A program made the translations under genes and the position numbers. From Rhodoplanes sp. (GTDB lineage Bacteria; Pseudomonadota; Alphaproteobacteria; Rhizobiales; Xanthobacteraceae): DNA of 64,000 nt. This document shows, piece after piece, positions 1 through 8,398 of the stretch (the first letter of the stretch is position 1; every line of letters begins with the position of its first letter). The notes beneath the pieces are model-generated. The model did no database searches. It saw only the letters and a list, made by a program, of their open reading frames with translations, and had not been told where the DNA came from. The stretch is taken from NCBI RefSeq assembly GCF_013377085.1, contig NZ_JACAAX010000001.1, positions 1 to 64,000 on the forward strand, in the 5' to 3' direction.

Positions 1-42
1 GCCGCGGTCCACATCGCCGCGACCGTCTGCTACTGGTTATGA
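1..42 (+). CDS. 3' end of an unidentified gene (partial)
   Basis: Frame 1 is open from the first base and reads AAVHIAATVCYWL before a TGA stop at 40-42. A G+C-rich hairpin follows at 106-139. Thirteen residues are too few to name a product. It is listed because it would explain the hairpin upstream of the tRNA. It could equally be a chance open frame. Confidence 0.3.
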   Translation, partial: AAVHIAATVCYWL

Positions 43-105
43 GTCCGGACCCTAAATCATTGCCCGACCGGGGCTGGCGTCCGGTCCGGACGATGTGCTA
101 TGGAG

Positions 106-139
106 CCGTCCCCGATGCCTCGCACGAGGCGCGGGACGG
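106..139 (+). terminator. Hairpin between the upstream gene end and tRNA-Met
   Basis: CCGTCCC at 106-112 pairs with GGGACGG at 133-139, and an inner GCCTC/GAGGC pair extends the stem. No T-run follows, so it is only a candidate terminator. It could also be a processing signal ahead of the tRNA. Confidence 0.4.
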
Positions 140-159
140 CCGGCCATATCGGCTGTCGG

Positions 160-236
160 GGCGGAGTAGCTCAGCTGGTTAGAGCAGCGGAATCATAATC
201 CGCGTGTCGGGGGTTCGAGTCCCTCCTCCGCTACCA
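160..236 (+). tRNA. tRNA-Met (CAU anticodon, elongator type)
   Basis: A full cloverleaf can be drawn. The acceptor arm GGCGGAG pairs with CUCCGCU (G1-U72), there is a D-loop with GGTTAGAGC, and the anticodon arm GCGGAAUCAUAAUCCGC carries CAU. The T-arm has the GTTCGAGTC signature, and A73 plus an encoded CCA end at 236. The CAU anticodon could also indicate tRNA-Ile2 with lysidine, but the anticodon arm matches the elongator tRNA-Met of rhizobia as I remember it. The 3' end serves as the left boundary of the island that follows. Confidence 0.95.
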
Positions 237-259
237 TTAACGAAATCAATGACTTAGCC
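225..259. repeat. Left attachment-like repeat at the tRNA 3' end
   Basis: The 13 bases at 225-237 (CCTCCGCTACCAT) recur exactly at 6168-6180. The similarity continues on both sides as AAATCAAT, then ACTT and GC with scattered mismatches, to about 259 and 6202. A direct repeat of a tRNA 3' end about 5.9 kb apart is the usual footprint of site-specific integration. No integrase gene lies between the copies, so the assignment rests on the repeat and on the lower GC of the enclosed genes. Confidence 0.6.
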
Positions 260-752
260 AGTTTCGACCCGCTACCATCGATCCCCCACGCTGAAGTGCG
301 CATGACCGATTGGCTAATCCTGCGGGAGCCTCGAGATAGAATAGCCCCGCGGCTGGCGGCTCGGCGACTGGCTTCGGGAGACCTCCGGCATCGCGATCGA
401 AACGAGGGCGACGGCGGCGAGTTTGTGCATTAAATGCACTGTCACCGTAATCCCTTGGAGTCCTTTCGGTTAGGATCATCCGCGATATCGAAGGCGACCT
501 GAAATGCTGCGTGCGCATGCGAACCAGGTTATATCGTTCGGCAGCGTCGATCTCGACCTGTCTGCGCGTGAACCCACAACACACATGGCAACGAGGGCTG
601 CGGTGTCAAGGTGATAGAATAGATCCGTGACGACACAGCGGGGGCTTGTGATCAAAATGCACAATAAAAGCCAATAAAAACGCGACGTGTACCGAGTATA
701 AAGTAGTTAAGCACAACCAGTCGACATCCCGCTCAACGAGTCAATAAACCCT
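260..752. other. Non-coding left end of the island, upstream region of mod
   Basis: No reading frame here has credible codon use or recognisable motifs. The last 130 bases are A+T-rich compared with the rest of the window (runs such as ATAAAAGCCAATAAAAA near 663-680), as expected for a promoter region of horizontally acquired genes. I do not see a clear -35/-10 pair that I would defend. Confidence 0.5.
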
Positions 753-2960
753 ATGGCCAGAATTGAAGAGCTCGTGGCTCAAATCGGCAACGAGCATCTC
801 CGCAAGGAGATCGCTGCTGAGGTTCGCGAGCTAAAGCGATCCAAGAAGTTCGGTCTCGTTTTCGAGGAACATCTCCCCGAGACCGTCCGCCTCCCGAACC
901 TTCCAATTGGCGAGGGCGATCTCGTTGCCCGAAAGCGGGAGCGCGGGAACCAGCTCTGGCACATCAAGGGCATCCGGCGCGGTATTGCCACACTGGAAAG
1001 CGCCGTCGAAGGTCCATCACCCGTCACGCAGGAAGCCCCGGTTTCCGACCTCGTTGCGGTTCGCCGGTTCGGCGATCCGATCTATCCGATGCTGACGCCC
1101 ATTGATCGCGTGGGACGTGGCGGACCCGAGAAGCCGTGGCACACACTGATCAACGCGGAAAATTACCACGCGTTACAGCTTCTCCTCTACTGCTACGAGC
1201 GCCAAGTCGATGTCATCTACATCGACCCGCCCTATAATTCCGGTGCGCGCGACTGGAAATACAACAACGATTATGTCGATCAGGCAGACTCGTTCCGCCA
1301 TTCTAAATGGCTCGCAATGATGAAAAAAAGGCTGCTTTTGGCGAAGCGGCTTCTGAAATCGGACGGCGTTCTAATAATCACGATCGACGAAAATGAGCTT
1401 CACCATCTAGGCATGCTTCTTGAAGACGTCATTGGAAGCCACCTTCGGCGAATGGTGACGATAGTTATTAATCCAAAGGGGGCGGGCCGCTATAACTTCG
1501 CCCGGATGGAAGAGCATGCGGTCTTTTGCATTCCGAGTAGCAATCAGTCGGTCGTCAACGCCAATTTTCTTCGGGACCTGGCCCGGATCGGTGTCACCGA
1601 GGAAGTGATCGCTGAGGAGCAAGACGAGGACCAGGAGGAGGAGGAAGACGAGGACGAGGACGAGGGGACGAGCGAGGCCGACGACAAGAGCACGGAAGTC
1701 GAGATCTCGGCTTTGCGTGCCGATCTTCCCTTCCCTCCCGAGGACATCGAACTCTGGACCCTTCGCCACGCGCGTCGACGTGGCAATCAGTCGAGTTACC
1801 GGCATCAGCGTTGGCGGCAATTCTACCCGATCTTCATCGACCCTGAGACTAGGACGGTGAAGGATGTTGGAGATCCGATACCCCTTGGCCAAGATCCTAG
1901 CTTCGCCAACAGGAATGGCTACACCGCGATTTGGCCAATTGATGCTGATGGAAATCAACGGTGCTGGCGGTTTAGTTCGCCTTCAATGCGAGCGGCGCTT
2001 TCTGAAAAGCGCGTAGCTGTTGGTCGGAAAAACCAGGTTACGGGAAGTTGGACGATAAATGTTTGGTATAGAAAAACCAACACTAAGCTGGTGAAAACAG
2101 TCTGGTGGCATTCGCGCCATGACGCAGGCACACATGGCACATCAATGCTTCACCAACTTCTTGGTCGACGCGACGCCTTTCCCTTTGCCAAGTCCCTATA
2201 TGCCGTTCGCGACACGTTGTTGACCGTGATCGGCGACCGGCCGAACGCTCTAGTGCTGGATTTCTTTGCCGGCTCCGGCACCACCTTGCACGCGACCGCT
2301 CTCATTAATGCGCAGCTTGGCGGCTTCCGCCGCTGTATCCTGGTATCAAACAACGAGCCCGGCGAGGTAGTCGCGACGCGACTCATGAAGCAGGGTCACT
2401 TCCCTGGAGATCCGGAGTTTGAACGGGTCGGCATTTGCCAGAGTGTCACTTGGCCTCGATGCAAAGCGGCTGTTACCGGCACCCGGCCAGACGGTACAGC
2501 TCTGCCGGGTGCTTATCTCGATATTGAGGGCCACGCCAAGCAGCTTCGCATTGTGGGCGGCTTCGAGGAGAACGTCGAATACTTCCGGCTCGATTTCATC
2601 AATCCGGACGACGTGGCGCGCGGGGAAGCGTTCAAGGCAATCCTTCCGATCTTGTGGATGATGGCTGGGGCGACAGGGGAACGCGCGGATTCCAAGGGCA
2701 CCAGCTCATGGTTTATCCCGAAGCACTCCCCCTTTGCCGTGCTCATCAAGGAGAAGAAATTCCGGGAGTTCAGGGAGAAGCTCCGAGAGAGGCCCGACAT
2801 CAACATGGTGTTCCTGGTGACAGACAGCGACGAGAACTTTGCGCTGATGCGGCGAGCCATCGGCGTGCGCTACACATGTTTTCAGCTATACAAGAGCTAT
2901 CTCGAAAACTTCCGCCTCAACAGCCAAAACTCCTTCGCACCTGAGGCGCCGAAGTCATGA
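753..2960 (+). CDS. Type III-like site-specific DNA methyltransferase (Mod)
   Basis: This 735-residue protein would transfer a methyl group from S-adenosylmethionine to an amino group in DNA and give the specificity of a restriction-modification pair. The catalytic DPPY motif is at residues 158-161, and the cofactor motif FAGSGTT begins near residue 505. Catalytic motif before cofactor motif is the beta-class order used by type III Mod subunits. Between the two is an unusual run of almost only Glu and Asp (about residues 288-305), in a region normally given to target recognition. The stop overlaps the start of the helicase gene (ATGA at 2957), so the two are translationally coupled. GC is clearly lower than in the rest of the window. 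The recognition site cannot be read from sequence. Confidence 0.88.
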   Translation: MARIEELVAQIGNEHLRKEIAAEVRELKRSKKFGLVFEEHLPETVRLPNLPIGEGDLVARKRERGNQLWHIKGIRRGIATLESAVEGPSPVTQEAPVSDLVAVRRFGDPIYPMLTPIDRVGRGGPEKPWHTLINAENYHALQLLLYCYERQVDVIYIDPPYNSGARDWKYNNDYVDQADSFRHSKWLAMMKKRLLLAKRLLKSDGVLIITIDENELHHLGMLLEDVIGSHLRRMVTIVINPKGAGRYNFARMEEHAVFCIPSSNQSVVNANFLRDLARIGVTEEVIAEEQDEDQEEEEDEDEDEGTSEADDKSTEVEISALRADLPFPPEDIELWTLRHARRRGNQSSYRHQRWRQFYPIFIDPETRTVKDVGDPIPLGQDPSFANRNGYTAIWPIDADGNQRCWRFSSPSMRAALSEKRVAVGRKNQVTGSWTINVWYRKTNTKLVKTVWWHSRHDAGTHGTSMLHQLLGRRDAFPFAKSLYAVRDTLLTVIGDRPNALVLDFFAGSGTTLHATALINAQLGGFRRCILVSNNEPGEVVATRLMKQGHFPGDPEFERVGICQSVTWPRCKAAVTGTRPDGTALPGAYLDIEGHAKQLRIVGGFEENVEYFRLDFINPDDVARGEAFKAILPILWMMAGATGERADSKGTSSWFIPKHSPFAVLIKEKKFREFREKLRERPDINMVFLVTDSDENFALMRRAIGVRYTCFQLYKSYLENFRLNSQNSFAPEAPKS

Positions 2961-5431
2961 GATACGAACTCAAGACGTTCCAGACCGAGGCCGCCCGAAG
3001 CATCCTCAACAAACTTGCCCAGGCCCGTCCGGGTGTGACGGAAGGCGAGTTGGAGGCGATCACTCTCAGCGCGCCTACAGGCTCTGGGAAAACCATAACT
3101 GTAGCGGCCGTGATCGATTGGTTGTTCGGCGGTGCTGACGGCATCGTAGCGCGCCCTCAAACAACCTTCCTGTGGCTATCGGACTCGCCCGAACTCAACG
3201 CGCAGAGCAAGGCCAAGCTCATGGCCGCGTGCGACAATGTCCCGTTCCACAAACTCATCACAGTGGACAGCGAGAGCTTCAACGAACTCCGCTTGCAGCC
3301 GGGGCATGTGTATTTCATCAATACGCAGTTGCTCGGCCGCGACAAGATTTTGACCAAGCAGGGAGACCGCAAAAACGTCACTTTCTGGCAAACGATCGCC
3401 AACACTGTCGCCGCCGCTCCCCAGGATTTCGTGGTGATCATCGACGAGGCGCATCGCGGCGCCGGCGTTGCCGAGCGTCAGCGAAAGCCGATCATGCAGA
3501 AATTCATCACTGGGTCCGACGAGGACGGGTTGCTGCCAGTTCCCCTGGTTCTCGGCATGAGTGCCACTCCGCAGCGGTTCACCGAGCTTCTCGGGAATAC
3601 CAGCCGCACGCAGCGGCCCGTCTCGATCCCGCCGGATGCCGTGCAGCGGAGCGGGTTACTAAAGGATCTGATCGTCGTAACTTCCCCTGCAGCGGCGGCG
3701 CAAAGCGACCTGACGCTTCTTGAAAATGCGGCGGCACGCTGGAAGGATTTTCGTAACAGGTGGGCTGCCTATTGCACGCGGGAACGCGAGAAGGAACTAG
3801 TAAGTCCGGTTTTGGTTGTTCAGGTGGTAGATGGGGGCGACAATATTCTCACCCGCACCCCGCTGGATGACGTGGTGCGGGTCATTGAGCGTCAGATCGG
3901 CCAACTCGGGCCGCATGAAATTGTACACTGCTTCCAAAACCGAGAGGATATCCAGTATAGCGGCCGGATCATCCGCCGGATGGATGCCTCCCGGATTCAG
4001 GGTGCCGCAGACGTTAAGGTGGTCTTCTTCAAGACGGCTCTGACGACGGGCTGGGACTGCCCACGCGCTGAAGTGATGATGAGCTTTCGCCGCGCGCAGG
4101 ACCCGACCAGCATTGCCCAGCTTGTCGGACGCATGATTCGCACGCCTCTCGCGCGGCGAATCGAAAGCGATGAGGTTCTCAACACGGTTGAGCTCTTCCT
4201 CCCGCATTACGATTCCCAGACACTTGAGGATGTCCTTGCCCGGTTGCGCAGTCCGGATGAGCACGACGGCACGCCGAGCAATGTCACAACGAAGGCCGTG
4301 GAGTATCCCCGCAATCCGGCGTTCGAGGCCGTGTTCAGCCATCTGGCGATGCTCAAGAACTACAGCATCGCCCGTGCCCCAAAAATGAGCGAGATCAAGC
4401 GCGCCCTTCGCCTTGCTGGATTACTGGTTCACGATGGTCTCGACGAGGACGCGGATGAGCGGCTTCGTTCCGAGTTCGCTGAGGCACTGAAGAGCCTCAG
4501 GGATGATTACGCCACAAGTGATCCGGGTTGGGATCGGACGGTCCGCGAGGGCGGCGAGATTGACGTGGACGTGACTGCCGTCGAGATCGGCGCGATGAAC
4601 GTGACCGGTCACCGAACGGCCAGAATGGTTCTGTCCGCCGAGAACATCGAGCAGCTTTTCGACGAAGCGGGCCGCGTTCTGGCGGCTGGCGAGGGACTGC
4701 ATCGGACCTATTGGAAGCGATATCACGACCGGGCGAAGCCTAACGAGGCTAAGCTTGAGCTCTTTGCCATACTCCAGAAAGAGCAGACCGATGGGACCAT
4801 GAAACGCCTTGCACGGATGGCTTTCGATACGATGTGGGAGGCCAATAAGCAGGCTATCAACAGGCTGCCAGCCTCGCAGCGCGCTCGCTATAAACATCTC
4901 ATTCAGACAAGCGGGAAAGCGGAAGCGCAGGACTGGGAATTGCCGGATGTCATCGTCGAGATGCCGGGCTCGGCCGTGTGGACCAAGCACCTCTTCGCGG
5001 ACGGCAAGGGTGAGTTTTCCGCGACCCTAAACACGTGGGAGGCCGGTTTTCTGGCATGGGCGATGAGGCAAGAGGGGTTTGTCTGCTGGCTTCGGAACCT
5101 GCCGCGCCGGGATTGGGCTTTTTGTGTGCCGTATGAGCATGGCGGCGAGAAGCCCTTCTATCCGGATTTCGTCATCGTTCGTCAGATTGGAGCTTCCTAT
5201 CTGGTCGATTTGCTCGAGCCGCACGACGACAGCCGTTTGGACACATGGGCCAAGACAAAGGGGTTGGCGAAATTTGCCGAGGAGCATCACCTCGAATTTG
5301 GGCGCCTCATGGTCGGCCGCAAAAAAGATGGCACGATTCAGTTGGTAGATGTCTCAAACGCTAGAACGCGGGCACAGGCTTTGCGAATGGCATCGCCTGC
5401 GGATCTGGAGGCACTATTTAGCGCAGCATGA
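2957..5431 (+). CDS. Type III-like restriction subunit (Res): helicase with C-terminal nuclease-like domain
   Basis: This 824-residue superfamily 2 helicase has Walker A APTGSGKT near residue 40, the Walker B/DEAH motif IIDEAH near 160-165, and later helicase motifs including TTGWDCPRA and QLVGRMIRTP. The last 100 residues look like the PD-(D/E)xK fold of Res subunits: YPDF with D737, then LVDLLEPH with E754. The motif's lysine is replaced by His756. With Mod it would form an ATP-dependent restriction complex. It overlaps mod by 4 bases, which supports one transcript. Whether the nuclease is active with His in place of Lys is open. Confidence 0.85.
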   Translation: MRYELKTFQTEAARSILNKLAQARPGVTEGELEAITLSAPTGSGKTITVAAVIDWLFGGADGIVARPQTTFLWLSDSPELNAQSKAKLMAACDNVPFHKLITVDSESFNELRLQPGHVYFINTQLLGRDKILTKQGDRKNVTFWQTIANTVAAAPQDFVVIIDEAHRGAGVAERQRKPIMQKFITGSDEDGLLPVPLVLGMSATPQRFTELLGNTSRTQRPVSIPPDAVQRSGLLKDLIVVTSPAAAAQSDLTLLENAAARWKDFRNRWAAYCTREREKELVSPVLVVQVVDGGDNILTRTPLDDVVRVIERQIGQLGPHEIVHCFQNREDIQYSGRIIRRMDASRIQGAADVKVVFFKTALTTGWDCPRAEVMMSFRRAQDPTSIAQLVGRMIRTPLARRIESDEVLNTVELFLPHYDSQTLEDVLARLRSPDEHDGTPSNVTTKAVEYPRNPAFEAVFSHLAMLKNYSIARAPKMSEIKRALRLAGLLVHDGLDEDADERLRSEFAEALKSLRDDYATSDPGWDRTVREGGEIDVDVTAVEIGAMNVTGHRTARMVLSAENIEQLFDEAGRVLAAGEGLHRTYWKRYHDRAKPNEAKLELFAILQKEQTDGTMKRLARMAFDTMWEANKQAINRLPASQRARYKHLIQTSGKAEAQDWELPDVIVEMPGSAVWTKHLFADGKGEFSATLNTWEAGFLAWAMRQEGFVCWLRNLPRRDWAFCVPYEHGGEKPFYPDFVIVRQIGASYLVDLLEPHDDSRLDTWAKTKGLAKFAEEHHLEFGRLMVGRKKDGTIQLVDVSNARTRAQALRMASPADLEALFSAA

Positions 5432-5672
5432 CGTTATTCAATCGTAGACATAGTCTATGCGGGCACGCTGCGACATTGCCGCGACCTTGCTGACGGCGCC
5501 GGTTGCCGAGGCCCTCGCCCTGCAGCACCCGCTGGCCGACGACGCGCTCCGGATCGTCGCGACGCGGGCGAACAGAAGGACGAGGCACCGGCGCCGTGAT
5601 CGGAGCGCGACGACGTTGGCTAGCCCGGCGCGGCGGCCTAGGATCGACGCCCGCAACTCCGAGTCGACCGCA

Positions 5673-6035
5673 ATGGGTGTCCGCGACCGCATCCCGCGCA
5701 TGAAAGCGCGTGCCTTCGACCTCGCCGAGGACCGGGCGCGGCAAGAGTGGGCGCGCGCCGTCGTCGGCCGCTGGAACGCCGGGCTCGCCAGTGACGAGTT
5801 GCCGCTGTGGTCGCCTAGCCTCCGGGCCGCGCTGCTCGCCGGCATGCCCTTCCTCGAAGTGCTGTGCCCAGCCTGCGTCACCATCGGCGCCGTCGACCTC
5901 CGGCGCGTCGACCGACACCCCGAGGCGGCGGTCGCCAGCCTCGTCTTCGGCCTCACCTGTTCGCGGTGCGGACCGTCCGCCCCGATGCCGCGGCTGGTCG
6001 GCCTGCATGCGCTGCCGGCTTCGCGGCGGGCTTGA
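5673..6035 (+). CDS. Small conserved-looking protein with two CxxC pairs
   Basis: This 120-residue protein begins at ATG 5673; ATG 5700 in the same frame is equally possible. The C-terminal half has CPAC (about residue 68) and CSRC about 36 residues later, separated by a DRHPEAAVASL-like segment, which suggests a zinc-binding fold. I recall similar short proteins of unknown function on mobile DNA of Bradyrhizobium and Methylobacterium, but cannot verify this. It lies between the restriction genes and the right attachment-like repeat, so it may be island cargo. No function is proposed. Confidence 0.5.
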   Translation: MGVRDRIPRMKARAFDLAEDRARQEWARAVVGRWNAGLASDELPLWSPSLRAALLAGMPFLEVLCPACVTIGAVDLRRVDRHPEAAVASLVFGLTCSRCGPSAPMPRLVGLHALPASRRA

Positions 6036-6159
6036 GGGGCTGGTGGCTAGATTCTGACGCTTGATACACGTTTCGCGGTCCCGCAGCCCGAGAGGCCAGG
6101 CCCGTTTCGGTTTAGGCGACCCTGCAACAGAATGGGAACGGACGGTGGGGGGATCGGAT

Positions 6160-6202
6160 GTAGCGGACCTCCGCTACCATCAATAAATCAATCACTTGGC
6201 GG
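6160..6202. repeat. Right attachment-like repeat with tRNA 3'-end fragment
   Basis: 6168-6180 repeats the last bases of the tRNA-Met gene, and the next 22 bases resemble 238-259. The repeat sits inside a perfect 8-bp inverted repeat, GTAGCGGA/TCCGCTAC at 6160-6177 with a 2-base centre, which the left copy lacks. It marks the likely right edge of the island. Confidence 0.55.
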
Positions 6203-6443
6203 ATTCTTGGGCCCACTGCCGTCGATCCGGCTGCTTGCCGCCCTTGGCCCGCCACGCCACTGAGCGCCGGCGGCGCGTTCCGAGCCGCTGTTGTGCGGCG
6301 ACCGAGCGGCGAGGGACCGCACCGAAGCGGGGCAGCCGCACCCGACGGGCGTGCCGCCCTGACGGCCTGCCGCCGGACCGGGGTGAAAAGAGCCCCGTGA
6401 AGCAAGCTGCAGTCCGGGTCTGCCCCGAAGCGGATCTCCGCGG
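6203..6443. other. Gene-free stretch after the island
   Basis: Open frames here are long only because of the GC content and show no recognisable protein. No hairpin followed by a T-run was seen, although this is a convergent junction between the island and the methyltransferase gene. Confidence 0.4.
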
Positions 6444-7310
6444 CTACGGTCGGCGCCCGATTGTCAGCAGCAATTCGTTCGGACCCTCCCATCCGTCGGG
6501 TGTGGCGAAGGCGTCGAGCCTGTCCTCGATCTCCGCCCAGGCGGCCCGTTTGCGGGACTCGTCCAGCCGGTCGAGGATTTGCAGGATTGGGCTGGCCGAC
6601 ATGCGGATGAAATCGAGATAGTCGCCGACGCACGGCAGCCGGAACGGGGCATTGAGCCGCGTGGTGGCAACCAGGGAAAATCCGGCTTGACGAAACAGCG
6701 CGTCAGTCAGTCCCGCCTTGCCGAGGCTGAGCAGACCGCCGGGCTGGTCGGGGTCGCGCAATGGCAGGCCGGCATGCGCGAGAGCGACGGCCATGAGGAT
6801 ACTCACGCACGGGTTTTTCTCGGGAGTCGAGAACACCACGGTGCAGGCCCGGCCGCCCGGCTTCAGCAGGCGGAACATCTCGCCGAGTCCGCGCGCCGGA
6901 TCCGGGAAGAACATCAGACCCAGTCGGCAGATCGCCGCATCGAAGTGGGCCGGCAGGCCGCCCAGATCTTCTCCATCGGCGGCCCGAGCCTCGACATTGC
7001 GGATGCCCGCGCGCCGCAGTCGATCGTCAGCCAGTGCCAGGATGGCCGGCGAGAGGTCGGTGGCCAGCACGAACCCGGTCGGGCCGACGCGCTCTGCAAT
7101 GTCGAGCGTCTGATCGCCGGCACCGGCGGCCACGTCGAGCACGCGCATTCCCGGTCCGACCTCGGCCATGGCCAGCATGGCGTCCGTCGCGCCGCGCAGC
7201 CAGCCGCGGATGATGTTGCTCTGATCGCTCCACCCCTGGGCGGACCTGTCCCAATGCCCGCGCGTCGCGTCCTTGAACTGCCGTGGATCAAATGGTGATG
7301 CCGTATTCAT
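6444..7310 (-). CDS. Class I SAM-dependent methyltransferase (UbiE/Methyltransf_11-like)
   Basis: This 288-residue cytoplasmic methyltransferase has motif I VLDVAAGAGDQT near residue 60, an acidic residue after the second strand (ATDLSP), and a post-motif FDAAICRLGLMFFPD typical of the UbiE/Coq5-like branch. The small-molecule substrate is unknown. It lies 33 bases downstream of the cytochrome c gene on the same strand, so the two are probably cotranscribed. The divergent LysR gene is a plausible regulator of both. Confidence 0.8.
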   Translation of the reverse strand: MNTASPFDPRQFKDATRGHWDRSAQGWSDQSNIIRGWLRGATDAMLAMAEVGPGMRVLDVAAGAGDQTLDIAERVGPTGFVLATDLSPAILALADDRLRRAGIRNVEARAADGEDLGGLPAHFDAAICRLGLMFFPDPARGLGEMFRLLKPGGRACTVVFSTPEKNPCVSILMAVALAHAGLPLRDPDQPGGLLSLGKAGLTDALFRQAGFSLVATTRLNAPFRLPCVGDYLDFIRMSASPILQILDRLDESRKRAAWAEIEDRLDAFATPDGWEGPNELLLTIGRRP

Positions 7311-7343
7311 GATGTTTTGCTCGGCCGGAGTGTCGGGTGGGCG

Positions 7344-8291
7344 CTATTCTGCGGGCGGTACCGTGCGAAGCCACGCCACGATCGCCTGCACGTCCTCTTC
7401 GTGAAGGCCGGCATACCAGGCGTACCCCATCGGAGGTTTCAGCACCCGTCCGTCCCATCCGAGTCCCTGGGTCATCGCGCGCTTGATGTCGGCATCGCTC
7501 CGCCCACCGATACCCTTGCTCGTGTGCGACGTGATGTTCGGAGCCGTCGACCCCTGCCAGTCGGCGGCGAAGCCCTGAACGAGGTCCGGCCCGAACTTGC
7601 GCCCGCCCTTGCCGAGGCCTGTCGCATAGTCGGAGATGCCGCGCGCCCAGGCGGAATGGCACTCCATGCAATGCCCGATGGTGACGAGATAGGCGCCGCG
7701 CTTCACCGGATCTCGCAGGCTGTCCTCGGAGAATCCAGCCTCGGCGTCCGGATAGGCGTCGCGGTGCACCGGAGCTTTGTATTCAGGGACACGCACGGCG
7801 TTGCGCACCGGCTTCACGGTGCGCAAATACGCGACGATGGCGTCGAGATCGCGGGGCAGCAGGGCCTTGTAAAAGCCTGCAGGCATCACGGCCGCAAGCG
7901 GTGCGCCCGGCAGCCGCGCATGCGCAGGGCGTGCTCCTGCCGTGAGCGCCTGCTTGATGTCGTCGTCGCTCCAGGCGCCGATGCCGGTCTCGGGATCGGG
8001 CGTGATGTTCGACGCGGTGACATTGAACGCCGGCGTCGTGAACGACAGCCCGCCACCGGCCAGTTCCTTCTCCTCGACGGCGCGGCCGTCGGCGGTCTTG
8101 GGCGTGTGGCAATTGGCGCAGGCCAGGATCGTGTTGACCAGATAGCTGCCGCGCTCGAGAAGCGTCTCGGCGCGACCGGGTCCGGGGCATGCGGCCGTCG
8201 CGGCGATGACCACCGCGACGAGCATCGACGCTGCCCGGGGCTGGCCGCCTGTGGGCGACTCGAGGGCAATGGTCTCGATTGCTCGTTGCAT
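7344..8291 (-). CDS. Periplasmic diheme cytochrome c
   Basis: This 315-residue protein has two class I cytochrome c modules, with haem motifs CANCH in the first half and CMECH in the second. Each is followed by the SDDDIKQAL or SDADIKRAM stretch and a Met-containing C-terminal segment (MPAGFYKAL, PMGYAW) that could supply the axial ligand. The layout resembles the cytochrome subunit of membrane alcohol/aldehyde dehydrogenases and thiosulfate dehydrogenase-like proteins. An N-terminal hydrophobic segment ending near AEA suggests export. ATG 8291 is used; a start nearer the signal sequence is possible. No partner dehydrogenase is adjacent, so the electron donor is unknown. Confidence 0.82.
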   Translation of the reverse strand: MQRAIETIALESPTGGQPRAASMLVAVVIAATAACPGPGRAETLLERGSYLVNTILACANCHTPKTADGRAVEEKELAGGGLSFTTPAFNVTASNITPDPETGIGAWSDDDIKQALTAGARPAHARLPGAPLAAVMPAGFYKALLPRDLDAIVAYLRTVKPVRNAVRVPEYKAPVHRDAYPDAEAGFSEDSLRDPVKRGAYLVTIGHCMECHSAWARGISDYATGLGKGGRKFGPDLVQGFAADWQGSTAPNITSHTSKGIGGRSDADIKRAMTQGLGWDGRVLKPPMGYAWYAGLHEEDVQAIVAWLRTVPPAE

Positions 8292-8398
8292 GGGGGTGAC
8301 GGCTCCTCGCCTTGCCTGTCGCGACGTGTACGCGACGGCGAGGGCATGCGGCAGCAGCGAGATTGCGGTCGGGGGCCTCGGAATTGCATAATCCCCGA

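Noticed and set aside
1612-1690. Acidic tract of Mod as a frameshift or sequencing error
   Set aside because: The frame is continuous through it and both catalytic motifs lie in the same frame on either side.
6160-6180. Second tRNA gene at the right island end
   Set aside because: Only the last dozen or so bases of the tRNA are present. No anticodon or D arm can be drawn.
7344-8291. Diheme cytochrome c as part of the (per)chlorate electron chain
   Set aside because: It is 20 kb away on the other strand, cotranscribed with a methyltransferase and next to its own LysR gene. Nothing links it to the pcr cluster.
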